DNA of 64,000 nt from an uncultured Clostridia bacterium (GTDB lineage: Bacteria; Bacillota; Clostridia; Christensenellales; UBA1242). The notes under the pieces are model-generated. The model did not search any database, was not told where the DNA came from, and saw nothing but the letters and a program-made list of their open reading frames with translations. Each line of letters starts with the position of its first letter. Position 1 is the stretch's first letter. The translations under genes were made by a program, and so were the position numbers. Positions 1-8,900 of this stretch are shown one piece after another. Where the stretch lies: positions 310,001-374,000 of the forward strand of contig CAKVOE010000002.1 of NCBI GenBank assembly GCA_934778215.1, read 5' to 3'.

Positions 1-52
1 TCATGGCGTCTTTTAATGAATCGTATGTGGCAAGTAAAAATCTATTAAACAT
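1..52 (-). CDS. 5' end of a gene cut by the window edge
   Basis: An ATG on the minus strand at 52-50 is preceded by a good ribosome binding site (AGGAGA, 6-7 bases upstream) and by a full promoter at 84-112. Only 17 codons are in the window, reading MFNRFLLATYDSLKDAM, which is too little to identify the product. The call that a gene starts here rests on the promoter and ribosome binding site, not on the protein. Confidence 0.55.
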   Translation of the reverse strand, partial: MFNRFLLATYDSLKDAM

Positions 53-83
53 ATATTTCTCCTTCATCATCTTATTTTATTTT

Positions 84-112
84 ATTATATACCAACATTT
101 AAAATTAGTCAA
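84..112 (-). promoter_or_regulatory. sigma-70-type promoter for the gene leaving the left edge
   Basis: On the minus strand, TTGACT (112-107) and TATAAT (89-84) are separated by 17 bases. The transcript would start about 30 bases before the ATG at 52. Confidence 0.75.
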
Positions 113-240
113 TAATAAGACAAAAAAATAATTTAAGAAATATAAATTTATAAAATCTATTTATCTAGGGCTGGGCGTTTTATTTGTGGCACACCTTTTA
201 AAGCTCTAAGGGCAATAATTAAACTCAAAAAACACAAAAT

Positions 241-276
241 AAAAAGCATTAGGAATTTATGCTTTTTCCTAATGCT
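241..276 (-). terminator. intrinsic terminator of the 284-616 gene
   Basis: AGCATTAGGAA (245-255) pairs with TTCCTAATGCT (266-276), an 11-bp perfect stem. On the minus strand it is followed by a T-rich run. It begins eight bases past the stop codon of the membrane-protein gene. Confidence 0.85.
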
Positions 277-283
277 ATTTACC

Positions 284-616
284 TTATACAACCAAAGGAA
301 CAATAATGCCTAGTATTACTACAAGTAGACATACCAAAAACAATACCTTCCAAACAGTTTGCTTTTTTGCTACATATCTCCAAGCAAGAACACTTGCAAG
401 TACAATAAGCATAGCGGTTGCAACGCCTTGAAGAGCGCTGATAACCTTTAAATTAACTCCGCAAGCACCCAGAATGGTAGACACAAGGTACAAAATTGCA
501 ACAGCACAAACGGTATAAAAGGCAATTTTGTTAACGCTTATTCCTGTTGAGTGTCTTGAAGAACTTGAAGTGCTAGAAGAACTAGAACTTTTTTTGGTTT
601 GAGTAGAATTTGCCAT
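284..616 (-). CDS. small membrane protein with a Ser-rich N-terminus
   Basis: Unrecognised 110-residue protein. Residues 1-22 are a low-complexity Lys/Ser/Thr stretch, probably cytosolic. Three hydrophobic helices follow, at about 28-50, 60-79 and 88-108. No catalytic motif is visible. The ATG has AAGGAGA about 7 bases upstream, and the gene is a single unit with its own promoter (647-675) and terminator (241-276). It is probably an integral membrane protein of unknown role. Confidence 0.7.
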   Translation of the reverse strand: MANSTQTKKSSSSSSTSSSSRHSTGISVNKIAFYTVCAVAILYLVSTILGACGVNLKVISALQGVATAMLIVLASVLAWRYVAKKQTVWKVLFLVCLLVVILGIIVPLVV

Positions 617-646
617 ATATTTTTCTCCTTATAAAATTTCAGATAA

Positions 647-675
647 AGTTTATTACAAAATATGCAAACTGTCAA
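647..675 (-). promoter_or_regulatory. promoter of the 284-616 gene
   Basis: On the minus strand TTGACA (675-670) and TAAACT (652-647) are spaced by 17 bases and lie about 30 bases before the ATG. Confidence 0.65.
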
Positions 676-734
676 AGGTTTTTAACAAAGTTTTTAATAT
701 AATTACGACAAATGGGGTTTTAAAGGGCGGGGTA

Positions 735-763
735 TTGACAAAATGGGGTTTATCTGTTATAAT
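735..763 (+). promoter_or_regulatory. consensus sigma-70 promoter for the 789 gene
   Basis: TTGACA (735-740), 17 bases, TATAAT (758-763): a perfect consensus. The TTG of the -35 box is in frame with the downstream gene and could be mistaken for a start codon, but it lies upstream of the transcription start. Confidence 0.9.
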
Positions 764-788
764 ACTAACAACAAAGAGGGGGAATAGT

Positions 789-1586
789 ATGGATATTTTC
801 AAATGGCTTTCGGGAGAAAGAACAAAAAGAAAGTTTTCTAAAGAAATAGATTACGCAACCGATGTTTATAATGCGTTACCAGACGATGTAAAAGGTAGAC
901 TTGCCATAAAAGTTTTTGGTGTGATGGACAAAAAGGGCTGGAAGAATGATTTTCATGTTCGTAACCAGTTTAACCCACAAGCAAGCGAACAGCACAAAAT
1001 TGTAGAAGATAACATAATTTCTACCATTTCGGTGGTATTAAGCACTTGCAGTGTACCAGAAAAAATTAAGGCATTAAAACATTTTGCAGTAAAAGATGAT
1101 TTAGATATTTACAAACTTATAAGACAAACCGATGAACAACTAAATAGACCCAAAAATGGCTCATTTTATGATGCAGTAAGGTTTTATAACAGACACAAAG
1201 GCGAAATAGCATTACAAAGACATCAAATAAAGGTAGCGTTTTTGCAAAGAGAAGAGCAACAAAGGCGTGCTTCATTAAAATATGAAATAAATGATTATTT
1301 TTATTTAAGCAACAGACAAATTGATAATAAAGACGCCGAAAGAGCGAGTATTGCACGAACAATAGATAGTTACGGTTCTATGCAAAAAAGAGGCATTATC
1401 AAAAAATTAAGACACATGCATTATGCAAATATGGCAACACACGAAATTTTAACTACTTACCGTGATGAAATATCAAATTTTAGCGAAAGAGATATTTACA
1501 AACTTGCAAACGGTGTAGCATTAGATAATTTCGTAAGAGCAGAAAATAGTATAGGAGCCAAAGAGAGCGAAATAGTTGCAGAATAA
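789..1586 (+). CDS. hypothetical protein, 265 residues
   Basis: Unrecognised soluble protein. The start is placed at the ATG at 789, which has GAGGGGG just upstream and lies 26 bases after the -10 box. An upstream in-frame TTG at 735 is part of the promoter. The protein is rich in Lys, Arg, Asp and Asn, with no hydrophobic helix and no signal peptide. Its second half is highly charged and mostly predicted helical (RREEQQRR near residue 157). It is transcribed alone, between a strong promoter and a strong terminator. No family is recognised and no function is proposed. Confidence 0.8.
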   Translation: MDIFKWLSGERTKRKFSKEIDYATDVYNALPDDVKGRLAIKVFGVMDKKGWKNDFHVRNQFNPQASEQHKIVEDNIISTISVVLSTCSVPEKIKALKHFAVKDDLDIYKLIRQTDEQLNRPKNGSFYDAVRFYNRHKGEIALQRHQIKVAFLQREEQQRRASLKYEINDYFYLSNRQIDNKDAERASIARTIDSYGSMQKRGIIKKLRHMHYANMATHEILTTYRDEISNFSERDIYKLANGVALDNFVRAENSIGAKESEIVAE

Positions 1587-1590
1587 TAAC

Positions 1591-1626
1591 AAAACTCATA
1601 GAAAATTTTATTCTATGAGTTTTTTG
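1591..1626 (+). terminator. intrinsic terminator
   Basis: AAAACTCATAGAA (1591-1603) pairs with TTCTATGAGTTTT (1611-1623), followed by more T residues. It starts five bases after the stop codon at 1586. Confidence 0.9.
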
Positions 1627-1672
1627 TTGTAAAAAATAAAAAAATAAACTAAACTAAGTTTAAGGAGTAGTT

Positions 1673-1870
1673 ATGAAGGTAGAATTTAATAAAGATAAAA
1701 CGGTGGTAGAACATATTCAAAAAGGTTTGCAGAAGACGGGCGGGTATTGTCCGTGCAAGGCAGGCAAAAAAGAAGAAAACAAGTGTATGTGCAAGGAGTT
1801 TCGTGACCAAATTGCCGACCCCAATTTTGAGGGCTATTGCTATTGTGGATTATATTACAAATTTAAGTAA
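1673..1870 (+). CDS. ferredoxin-thioredoxin reductase catalytic-chain-like Fe-S protein
   Basis: A 65-residue protein with three Cys-X-Cys motifs in the spacing of the ferredoxin:thioredoxin reductase catalytic (beta) chain: CPC at about residues 26-28, CMC at 38-40 followed by KEFRDQ, and CYC at 56-58 followed by GLYYK. In the known enzyme these cysteines hold a [4Fe-4S] cluster and a redox-active disulfide, passing electrons from ferredoxin to thioredoxin. The protein is shorter than plant and cyanobacterial chains (about 100-115 residues), as is usual for stand-alone bacterial forms. No variable-chain or thioredoxin gene is adjacent. The ATG follows AAGGAG by 5 bases. The fold assignment is fairly confident; the partner and physiological role are unknown. 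Confidence 0.75.
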   Translation: MKVEFNKDKTVVEHIQKGLQKTGGYCPCKAGKKEENKCMCKEFRDQIADPNFEGYCYCGLYYKFK

Positions 1871-1953
1871 ACAAAAAAATATATAAAAGTGTCACAAAAA
1901 ACCTAATTTTTTTTAGTAAGCCCAAAATTGCTATATCGTTTAACAAGCCCAAA

Positions 1954-2562
1954 TTATCCTTTTATTGCCGAAAGGAGTTTATAATACAACGCTTCGTCAA
2001 TATCCACATTTAAACGCTTGTCAAACTTATGAAACAACCTTATTAGTTTAGAAGGGAAGTTTTTGTTGTCAGAAAACTCTAAGTTTAATATTTTAACCTT
2101 TAATTGTTCATAGTAATCTACAAAAATGTCGTGGGCATCGTTTATGGCGTTAAAAAGAGTTGTTGCTTCATTTAAAAGGGTGCGAAACATATTGTTACAG
2201 CGTTCGGTAGGGGTGTTACGGCACTCGTAGTCAATATGCTTATAAAAGGCAACGGTAAGGTTATATAGAGTATTCGAAAGATTGACATCATTATTATAGT
2301 TGTTGGTTATAATAGAAATAACTTCCATATATTTTTTTTCTTTTAGCAGGTTTTTGTTTGCAAAAAAATCCATCATTTCGGTAAGTTCTACCAAATAATC
2401 GTTGGCGTGTTTTAATATTAGCGATGCTTTTGTGCTTGCATGGTCAAGTTTTTCAAACATAGAGCAAACTACATCTTCTGAGGTGGTTAACCGGCTGTTT
2501 GCAATTTTTTTGTTTGTTTGGTCGCTCAAAATTAGCAGGGGGTTAGAGATATCAATCTTCAT
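1954..2562 (-). CDS. hypothetical helical protein, 202 residues
   Basis: Unrecognised. The frame stays open upstream to 2685, but the ATG at 2562 with AAAGG nearby is preferred because residues read from further upstream look like untranslated A+T-rich sequence. The protein is soluble, lacks cysteine clusters and is probably mostly alpha-helical. It has no visible partner: it converges on the Fe-S protein gene at 1870 and diverges from the 2737 gene. Confidence 0.65.
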   Translation of the reverse strand: MKIDISNPLLILSDQTNKKIANSRLTTSEDVVCSMFEKLDHASTKASLILKHANDYLVELTEMMDFFANKNLLKEKKYMEVISIITNNYNNDVNLSNTLYNLTVAFYKHIDYECRNTPTERCNNMFRTLLNEATTLFNAINDAHDIFVDYYEQLKVKILNLEFSDNKNFPSKLIRLFHKFDKRLNVDIDEALYYKLLSAIKG

Positions 2563-2640
2563 AGGTATACCTTTATTTTTATTCTTAAAGATATTACCAC
2601 ATACAAAAAAATTCGTCAAGCACAAATGGCGTGTTAGAAG

Positions 2641-2660
2641 TGTCGAATAATGTCGAATAA
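2641..2660. repeat. tandem 10-bp repeat between divergent genes
   Basis: TGTCGAATAA occurs twice in tandem between the start of the minus-strand gene at 2562 and the promoter at 2680-2708. The position would suit a regulator binding site, but no regulator is known. Confidence 0.4.
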
Positions 2661-2679
2661 ATATAAATAGGTATAAAAC

Positions 2680-2708
2680 TTGCAAAATCTTGATAAATGT
2701 GTTAAAAT
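2680..2708 (+). promoter_or_regulatory. promoter of the 2737 gene
   Basis: TTGCAA (2680-2685), 17 bases, TAAAAT (2703-2708), about 28 bases before the ATG. Confidence 0.6.
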
Positions 2709-2736
2709 ATTATAAACCAAAAGAAGGAGTTTTGAT

Positions 2737-3585
2737 ATGTCAAACAATGAAAATTCTAATTTAAACGACCAAGAGTTGCCAGAATTAGACTCACAAGATG
2801 CGAGGTTTTCATTACAAAAAGACTTGAGTATAATAAAAAGAAAATACAAAAGTGCCGAAAAAAGAGTTGGTCATATATCTAACGCTTTGGCAAAAAAACT
2901 ATCAAAAACTGGCAGAAAGTTATCTTCAAAAAACAAGTCTATAATGGTACAAATTTTTCAAACGGCATCGGGCGAAAAACAAAAAAACTTTCAGCGTGAT
3001 TTATTAAAGGTGGTTTCTACAAACGCCGACCTTGCAAAGCTTTTGGGCGCTTACCGAAATTTTATTTTTGACAACACCACGGTGGTAAAACTAGACGACA
3101 TTCATACAGAAGATGAGGTTGTTATTGACGGGCTTAGATATGTTCCAAATACAAAAATAGAAGACGAAATTATAAACCAAATAACAACGGTGCTTGCACA
3201 AAAGAAGTTTAATTCGCCACCTTATACCCAAATGCTTTACGACCAATTTAAAAATGAACGCAAGACCAAAATAAATCAAAAAGAAGGACAAACAAACGGC
3301 GAAACGGTAAGAGTTAACTTTTACAAAAATGAAAATCAATATATAGAAGGGCTACTATTTAAAGCGTCCGCTGTTTACAATAATAACAAAGGCAAATTAA
3401 AGGTTGCAGTGCAAAAGTCGCAGGCAAAAGCAGGGGAAAATGGTACGGAGTCTACTGATTCTGTACCAAACAAAAAAGATAGTGGCGTTATTACCCCTCG
3501 CACAAAAACTATAGAAGAAAAAGCGAAAGAAAACTATTTAAATATGCTTACCGAATACGAAAGAAATTATTGGCAAGAAAGATAG
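2737..3585 (+). CDS. hypothetical basic protein, 282 residues
   Basis: Unrecognised. The ATG follows AGAAGGAG by about 8 bases. The N-terminal 20 residues are acidic and Asn/Glu-rich. Residues 30-70 are strongly basic (IIKRKYKSAEKR, then KKLSKTGRKLSSKNKS), and a Gln/Lys/Glu-rich linker lies near residues 225-260. No membrane segment or catalytic motif is visible. The charge pattern could suit nucleic-acid or membrane-surface binding, which is inference only. Single-gene unit with its own promoter and terminator. Confidence 0.7.
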   Translation: MSNNENSNLNDQELPELDSQDARFSLQKDLSIIKRKYKSAEKRVGHISNALAKKLSKTGRKLSSKNKSIMVQIFQTASGEKQKNFQRDLLKVVSTNADLAKLLGAYRNFIFDNTTVVKLDDIHTEDEVVIDGLRYVPNTKIEDEIINQITTVLAQKKFNSPPYTQMLYDQFKNERKTKINQKEGQTNGETVRVNFYKNENQYIEGLLFKASAVYNNNKGKLKVAVQKSQAKAGENGTESTDSVPNKKDSGVITPRTKTIEEKAKENYLNMLTEYERNYWQER

Positions 3586-3640
3586 TTCGCAATTATTACT
3601 AAAACCCCAAAAACTTATTTTTGGAATAAAAGAACACAGA

Positions 3641-3667
3641 AACCCACAACTAATTGTGGGTTTTTTG
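3641..3667 (+). terminator. intrinsic terminator
   Basis: AACCCACAA (3641-3649) pairs with TTGTGGGTT (3654-3662), followed by TTTT. It lies about 55 bases after the stop at 3585. Confidence 0.85.
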
Positions 3668-3691
3668 CTATAATTTTTTATTTATACAAAT

Positions 3692-4246
3692 TTAAAAATC
3701 TTTTTCGGGTAGGGCAATTGTTTCGTTGTTTTTTTCTGTTTGGCGGTCTTTGTAAATTAATATTGATGAGAATATTATGCAAACAAATTCATTTATCATA
3801 TTTATATAACCAGAGTACAAGGCGTTGTAGCCTATGGTAAAAATATTTGACGCTACCGAAAAATATCTGAAAACTCTTACGTCATGTTGCCACGCCCCAT
3901 AGGTAAAGGTTAATCCTTTTAGGGCAACCAAAGAGTATTCAAACCAGTTGCCATTAAAACCTACAAAACTTACACCAATAAATAGCAAAGAAAAAATAAT
4001 AATATCGGCTAGCTTTTTGTGAATACCCTTTTTTGCATATATATAAAACACAAAGGTTCTAACAACAGACAAAATGGTGCAAGCAAGCCCCATATATGCC
4101 GAAAGCAACCAAAGGCTAATGCAAATAAAAATGTTTGAAAGCATATTGTAAAAAAGTGTTTTGTGTTGATTAGAAAAAAGCCTACCCGATGTGTTTATAA
4201 TTAGTGCTACCAAACTAAAAAGTTGGGCACAAACAAATTTTGTCAT
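3692..4246 (-). CDS. YgjV-like inner membrane protein
   Basis: A 184-residue polytopic protein with about six hydrophobic segments. The layout and short motifs (SVVRTFVFY in the middle, then a WQHD segment) resemble the YgjV/Imp-YgjV family, whose function is not established. The start is placed at the ATG at 4246, which has AGGAG eight bases upstream; the open frame extends 24 codons further without a ribosome binding site. It ends in a charged cytosolic tail. Family call moderate, function unknown. Confidence 0.65.
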   Translation of the reverse strand: MTKFVCAQLFSLVALIINTSGRLFSNQHKTLFYNMLSNIFICISLWLLSAYMGLACTILSVVRTFVFYIYAKKGIHKKLADIIIFSLLFIGVSFVGFNGNWFEYSLVALKGLTFTYGAWQHDVRVFRYFSVASNIFTIGYNALYSGYINMINEFVCIIFSSILIYKDRQTEKNNETIALPEKDF

Positions 4247-4336
4247 AACTACTCCTATTAGCATATTATACCAAATTAAGAAAGCACCTACAAATATTTT
4301 TTGTAAATAATATTTCAAATTATAAATAAATTTATT

Positions 4337-4364
4337 TTGTAAAGGTTTTTTATTTTGCTATACT
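4337..4364 (+). promoter_or_regulatory. promoter of the phosphohexomutase gene
   Basis: TTGTAA (4337-4342), 16 bases, TATACT (4359-4364). AAAGGAGA at 4373-4380 precedes the ATG at 4386. Confidence 0.65.
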
Positions 4365-4385
4365 AAATGCGTAAAGGAGATAGTT

Positions 4386-5822
4386 ATGGTAAAAAACACA
4401 ATAAAAAAAGACAGTGATGAGTTTAAAAGTATGTTCCGTGAGTACGATATTCGTGGAAAGGTAAATAAATTTGAGTTAAATGAAGAAAGCGTTTTTGAAA
4501 TAGTTTCAGCGTATGCAAGGCTAATTAAAGAGCGTGGAATAAAAAGAGTGGTTTTGGGCTATGACAATAGAGATTGCTCGCCTTCCTTTCATGATAGCGC
4601 ACGTAAGGCTCTAATAGAGTATGGTATGACGGTTTATGATATAGGGCTAACGCTTACACCGATTGCCTATTATGCGCAATATAGGTTTGAAGCAGAAGGT
4701 TTGGTTATGATTACAGCATCGCACAATCCAAATGGTTGGAGCGGGTTTAAGCTAGGCTCAGGTTTTTCGAGAACGCTTGGCAAAGAAGAAATAAAAAAGG
4801 TATATAACTATTGTTTGGAGCCATTTAATTACAAAGGAAACAGTGGCGAAGTAATAGAAGTTAATGTGCGAGAAGATTATATAAATGAAGTTTTGAGCCG
4901 TATAAAAATGGGAGAAAATAAGCCCCGTGTTATAATAGAAACGGCAAATGGCGGAGCAGGGCTGTTTGCTTATGAAATATTTGAAAGGCTAGGCTGTGTA
5001 ACCTTTTTGCTAAATGCCGACCCCGATTGCACCTACCCAAAATATTTTCCGAACCCTAGTGACAAATCGGCGTGCAAAACCATACAAAGATTAATTTCGC
5101 ACCCTTATATAAACGCCGATTTGGGATTGTTCTTTGATGGCGATGGCGACAGAGTGGGTGTTACATCAAAAGACGGCAAGCCCGTTTATAGCGATATTGT
5201 TTTAGCACTTTTAAGCAGACAATTTTTGGCTTTGCACCCACACGAAAAGATTATTTTTGATGTAAAGTGTTCAAGAACTCTTTCTGAAACCATAGAAGAA
5301 TGCGGGGGCGAGCCAATTATGTGGAGCACAGGGCATTCATTTATAAAATCTAAGATGCATCAAGAAAATGCCATACTTGCCGGAGAAAGAAGCGGACATA
5401 TATTTATTGGTGGCGATGAGTATTATGGTTTTGATGATGGTTTATTTGCTGGGGCAAAACTTGTTGAGTTTTTGTCGCACCAAACAAAATCACTGACGGA
5501 AATAATATCAACATTACAAAAATATGTTACCAGTCCAGAAATTTATGTAGATTGTGCAGACAATGTAAAATACAAGGTTATGGAAAAAATAGTTAAGCGG
5601 TTTAAAGAGTTGTACCCTGATAATGTAATAGACATAAACGGGGCAAGGGTAGAGTTTGAAAACGGCTGGGGACTAGTTAGGGCTAGTTCTAATATGCCAC
5701 TACTAGGCTTGCTGTTTGAGGGCAAAACCCGTACAGATATGCAAAAAATTAAAGAGATATTTAGGTCGGTGCTTAGCGAGTTTAGTGAAGTTTCTAGTTA
5801 TTGGCAAAACGATGATGAATAA
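4386..5822 (+). CDS. phosphomannomutase/phosphoglucomutase
   Basis: A 478-residue alpha-D-phosphohexomutase, the usual length for the AlgC/ManB-type PMM/PGM group. It interconverts hexose 6- and 1-phosphates and so supplies sugar-nucleotide synthesis for cell-envelope polysaccharides. Diagnostic parts are visible in order: FREYDIRGKVN at the N-terminus; the active-site loop TASHNPNGWSGFK near residue 109, with the phosphorylated serine; the metal loop DGDGDRVG near 251; the sugar-binding loop GERSGH near 333; and a C-terminal phosphate-binding segment (RASSNMPLL). It is a single-gene unit with promoter and terminator, so substrate preference (mannose or glucose) cannot be told from context. 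Confidence 0.93.
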   Translation: MVKNTIKKDSDEFKSMFREYDIRGKVNKFELNEESVFEIVSAYARLIKERGIKRVVLGYDNRDCSPSFHDSARKALIEYGMTVYDIGLTLTPIAYYAQYRFEAEGLVMITASHNPNGWSGFKLGSGFSRTLGKEEIKKVYNYCLEPFNYKGNSGEVIEVNVREDYINEVLSRIKMGENKPRVIIETANGGAGLFAYEIFERLGCVTFLLNADPDCTYPKYFPNPSDKSACKTIQRLISHPYINADLGLFFDGDGDRVGVTSKDGKPVYSDIVLALLSRQFLALHPHEKIIFDVKCSRTLSETIEECGGEPIMWSTGHSFIKSKMHQENAILAGERSGHIFIGGDEYYGFDDGLFAGAKLVEFLSHQTKSLTEIISTLQKYVTSPEIYVDCADNVKYKVMEKIVKRFKELYPDNVIDINGARVEFENGWGLVRASSNMPLLGLLFEGKTRTDMQKIKEIFRSVLSEFSEVSSYWQNDDE

Positions 5823-5829
5823 AACAATT

Positions 5830-5868
5830 AACCATACTTTAAAAATAAGGTATGGTTTTTATTTTTAT
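5830..5868 (+). terminator. intrinsic terminator
   Basis: AACCATAC (5830-5837) pairs with GTATGGTT (5850-5857), followed by a T-rich run, just after the stop codon at 5822. Confidence 0.85.
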
Positions 5869-5877
5869 TAAATTAAT

Positions 5878-5906
5878 TTGACAACGGTTGCAAAAATTAC
5901 TAATAT
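5878..5906 (+). promoter_or_regulatory. promoter of the degenerate-helicase gene
   Basis: TTGACA (5878-5883), 17 bases, TAATAT (5901-5906). The TTG of this -35 box is in frame with the gene and so can look like a start codon. Confidence 0.65.
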
Positions 5907-5949
5907 ATTAAGTAATATATTTGTTTTACTAGAAAAGGATATGGGGTTT

Positions 5950-8900
5950 ATGGATAATAAATTGTTTTTGTATCTTCAAAAAAAGAGAGATGAATTAAAA
6001 AGCACCTTATTAGAAGAAGGGATTGGTGCTACAATTTGTGATGACGAAACATTGCTTCGAATTGCCGAAGCCTTGCCCGAAAAAGAAGAGGAGTTGGTAT
6101 CTATTCAGGGCATAAACGCTTCTTTTGTATCTAGGTTTGGCACTTTCGTTTTGGATTGGATAAAATCATACAAAAATGATTTTCAAGAAGAGCGGGAACT
6201 ATCTGGTTATAACAGAACGGTTTTTGAAAAGATAGAAAACAAACTAAAAGATAAATTGTTAAGCGGTTCCTATATTTCAAAAAGTTCTAGCAGTATAACT
6301 TTGCCGTGCTTAGACTCTGTAAAAGAATTAATTTATAATGGTGGTTGCATAGAGTTTACAAGACGGCTCGATGCCGATTTTGAAACCCACTATGAGCAAT
6401 TTATTAAACTGACAAAATTGGCGGATAAAAAGTTGTTTGAAGATGGTCAAAACGAGTTGTATTTGGGTTTTTCGGTTGTAAGAGGAAGTCTTTGTGGCGG
6501 AATTATAAATTGTTACACACCACTAGTTTTAATTCCTATAAAAATAATGTTAACCTATAACGAAATAAAAGTTTTTGCAGATAAAGAAAGGGCGGTTGTG
6601 CCAAATGCTCTATTAAATGCTCTTTGTGGCATTCCTCAAAACGCAGTTTACCCATTAAATTGTGCTGAAGAGTTGGCAGATTTACAAGATAATATAAAAA
6701 AGTTTTTCGCTAGGTTTGGTATGCCCTTTAAAGGTACTAGTGGTTTTGAATTGCAAGATGAGGTCGTGCTAGATTGCTATGATAGAGCGGTAGCAGACAT
6801 TTTGATGGAGTTGGGCAAAATTAAGTCTTTTGGCAAAATTAATAAGTTAACCGACATTGTATTGGGAGTAGAACAAAATGTAGAAGATTATATGCCAAAT
6901 ACAAAATCTTATTTTGTTAGTGTACCAACATACAACACACAAAAAGCCTTGCTGTGTTATGAAGAAAATGATGTAACGGCACTAAATACATTAATGGGTG
7001 CCGAAAAACAGTGTGCAATAACCAACATTTTGGCAGATGCTGTTTGCAAAGACAAAAGTTGTTTGGTGGTTTCCAAAAATTCTGCTGAGTTAGAGCAATC
7101 CTATTCTAAACTAAATGAGTTTAATAGGTATGCCGTAAAACTTTTTGGTGGCGATATTAATGCTTCGTTTAAAAGACAGTTTTTGGACATTACAAAATTA
7201 GATGCCGAAACCGATATAGAAAAAAATGATATTTTTGAAACAAACGACAAACTAAAAAACATAGAAAACCAATTTGCAGAATTAGATAGTATATTGTTTG
7301 GAAATTCTGAACTTGCAAGTTGTATAAAAAATGCAAAAGATTGTGGCTTTGTTGCAATTGATGCGAGCGAAAGTTTGCACAAGTTGGTGGCAGAACAATT
7401 TGGGGCACTTGCAGAAAAACTAAAACTTGTTGAAATCATAAATTTTAAAAAGAGGTTTTTGGATAGCGAATATTTGCAAAAACTTTTGGACGCTGAGGAG
7501 TTATATCGTAAATTTCCTTGGCTGTATAATATCAAAAAAGATATTGGCAAAAAGGGTCTTTTAGAAATTGAAGAGTTTAAACTGTCGGGTGCCACTAACA
7601 AAAAGGCCATAAAACAATTTTTGGATAAGTTCTTGGTAAAAGACGATTACAATAAGTTTTTGCAAGAAAACCCACAAATACTTGTGGCAGGGTTAAACAA
7701 GTTGGAGCAATTTAACCTATTAAGCATTGAAAAAGAATTGTTAAGCGTGGCAGAAAAGGAATTTGTTGCAAGATTTTACGATGTGCAAAAAATTTCGGGC
7801 GAAAGTTTAGAAAATGTATTTATTGCAACCATTCAATATTTGTTTAATTGTTCGCTTAAAAGAGCCGAAGAAGAAAATGCTCAAGCGATGGATACGATAA
7901 AAAATTTTGATGCTCTTTTGCAAGAGTATAATAGTTTGCTAAATAGTAAAGCCGAACAGTGTCAAAAATTACTTCAAAAAAAGTTGCAACAGTTAATAAA
8001 AGAAAAACTGGTTTATTCAAAAAGATACAACGATATTAATAAGGTTATCACAGACGAAAACTTTACCCTTTCGGAGATATTAAATAATTATAGACTAGAA
8101 CTATTTGGCGGGTTAAAAATTTGGTTTGTTAGTTTAGAAAATTTGAGCAAGTTACCACTTGTTGCAAATATGTTTGAAAATTGCATTTTGTTAGATTCGG
8201 CAAACTTTTCGGTAGATGAAACGATAGGGGCGCTATTTAGGTCAAAAAAATTGATAGCGGTTGCAGATTCTGAGCAAAATGTAAAACGTAACGAAAATTT
8301 GTTGACAGACAAAAACTTTAAGTTGCCTGAACCGTTTGAATTATCTATTTTTGAAAACGCTTCCGACTATGGGTGTAAAATTAATCTTTGTTATGATAGT
8401 CTTCACAAAAATGCCGTACTTTTTGATTTTGCAAACTATGCACTTTATGACGGCAAATGCAAAAATGCAATTTCGTCTAGCAGTAGGGGTGGGGCAATAA
8501 CCTGTTTGAATGTTGGCGGAAGGTGTCAAGACGGCAAAAATGCACAAGAAGCCCGCAAGGTTGTTTCGTTATTAAAAGTGTTATTTGCTAAAAATAAATA
8601 CCACTCTTTGGTTGTTGTGGCGTTTACAAATGGGCAAAAATACGAAATAATTAAACAAATTAATCTGCTTGCAGAGTTAGATTCTGAGTTTTCGGGTGCG
8701 CTTTACAAACATCTAAAAAGGTCGGGCGAAAACAATGTAGAGGGTTTGGTAAAAACGGCTTACGAAATGTCGGGGGTCACAAAAGAAATTGTAATTTTTT
8801 CTAGCGTTGTATCTGTTAACAAATACCGACAAATAGAGGGTGGCGATGTGTTTGATTTTGCGGGGTCAAAAGCATTGTTTAACTTGGTGGTAACCTCTGC

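Noticed and set aside
735..788. Alternative TTG start for the gene at 789
   Set aside because: The TTG is part of the -35 box and lies upstream of the expected transcript start.
5878..5949. Alternative TTG start for the helicase-like gene
   Set aside because: This TTG is the start of the TTGACA -35 box; a ribosome binding site precedes the ATG at 5950 instead.
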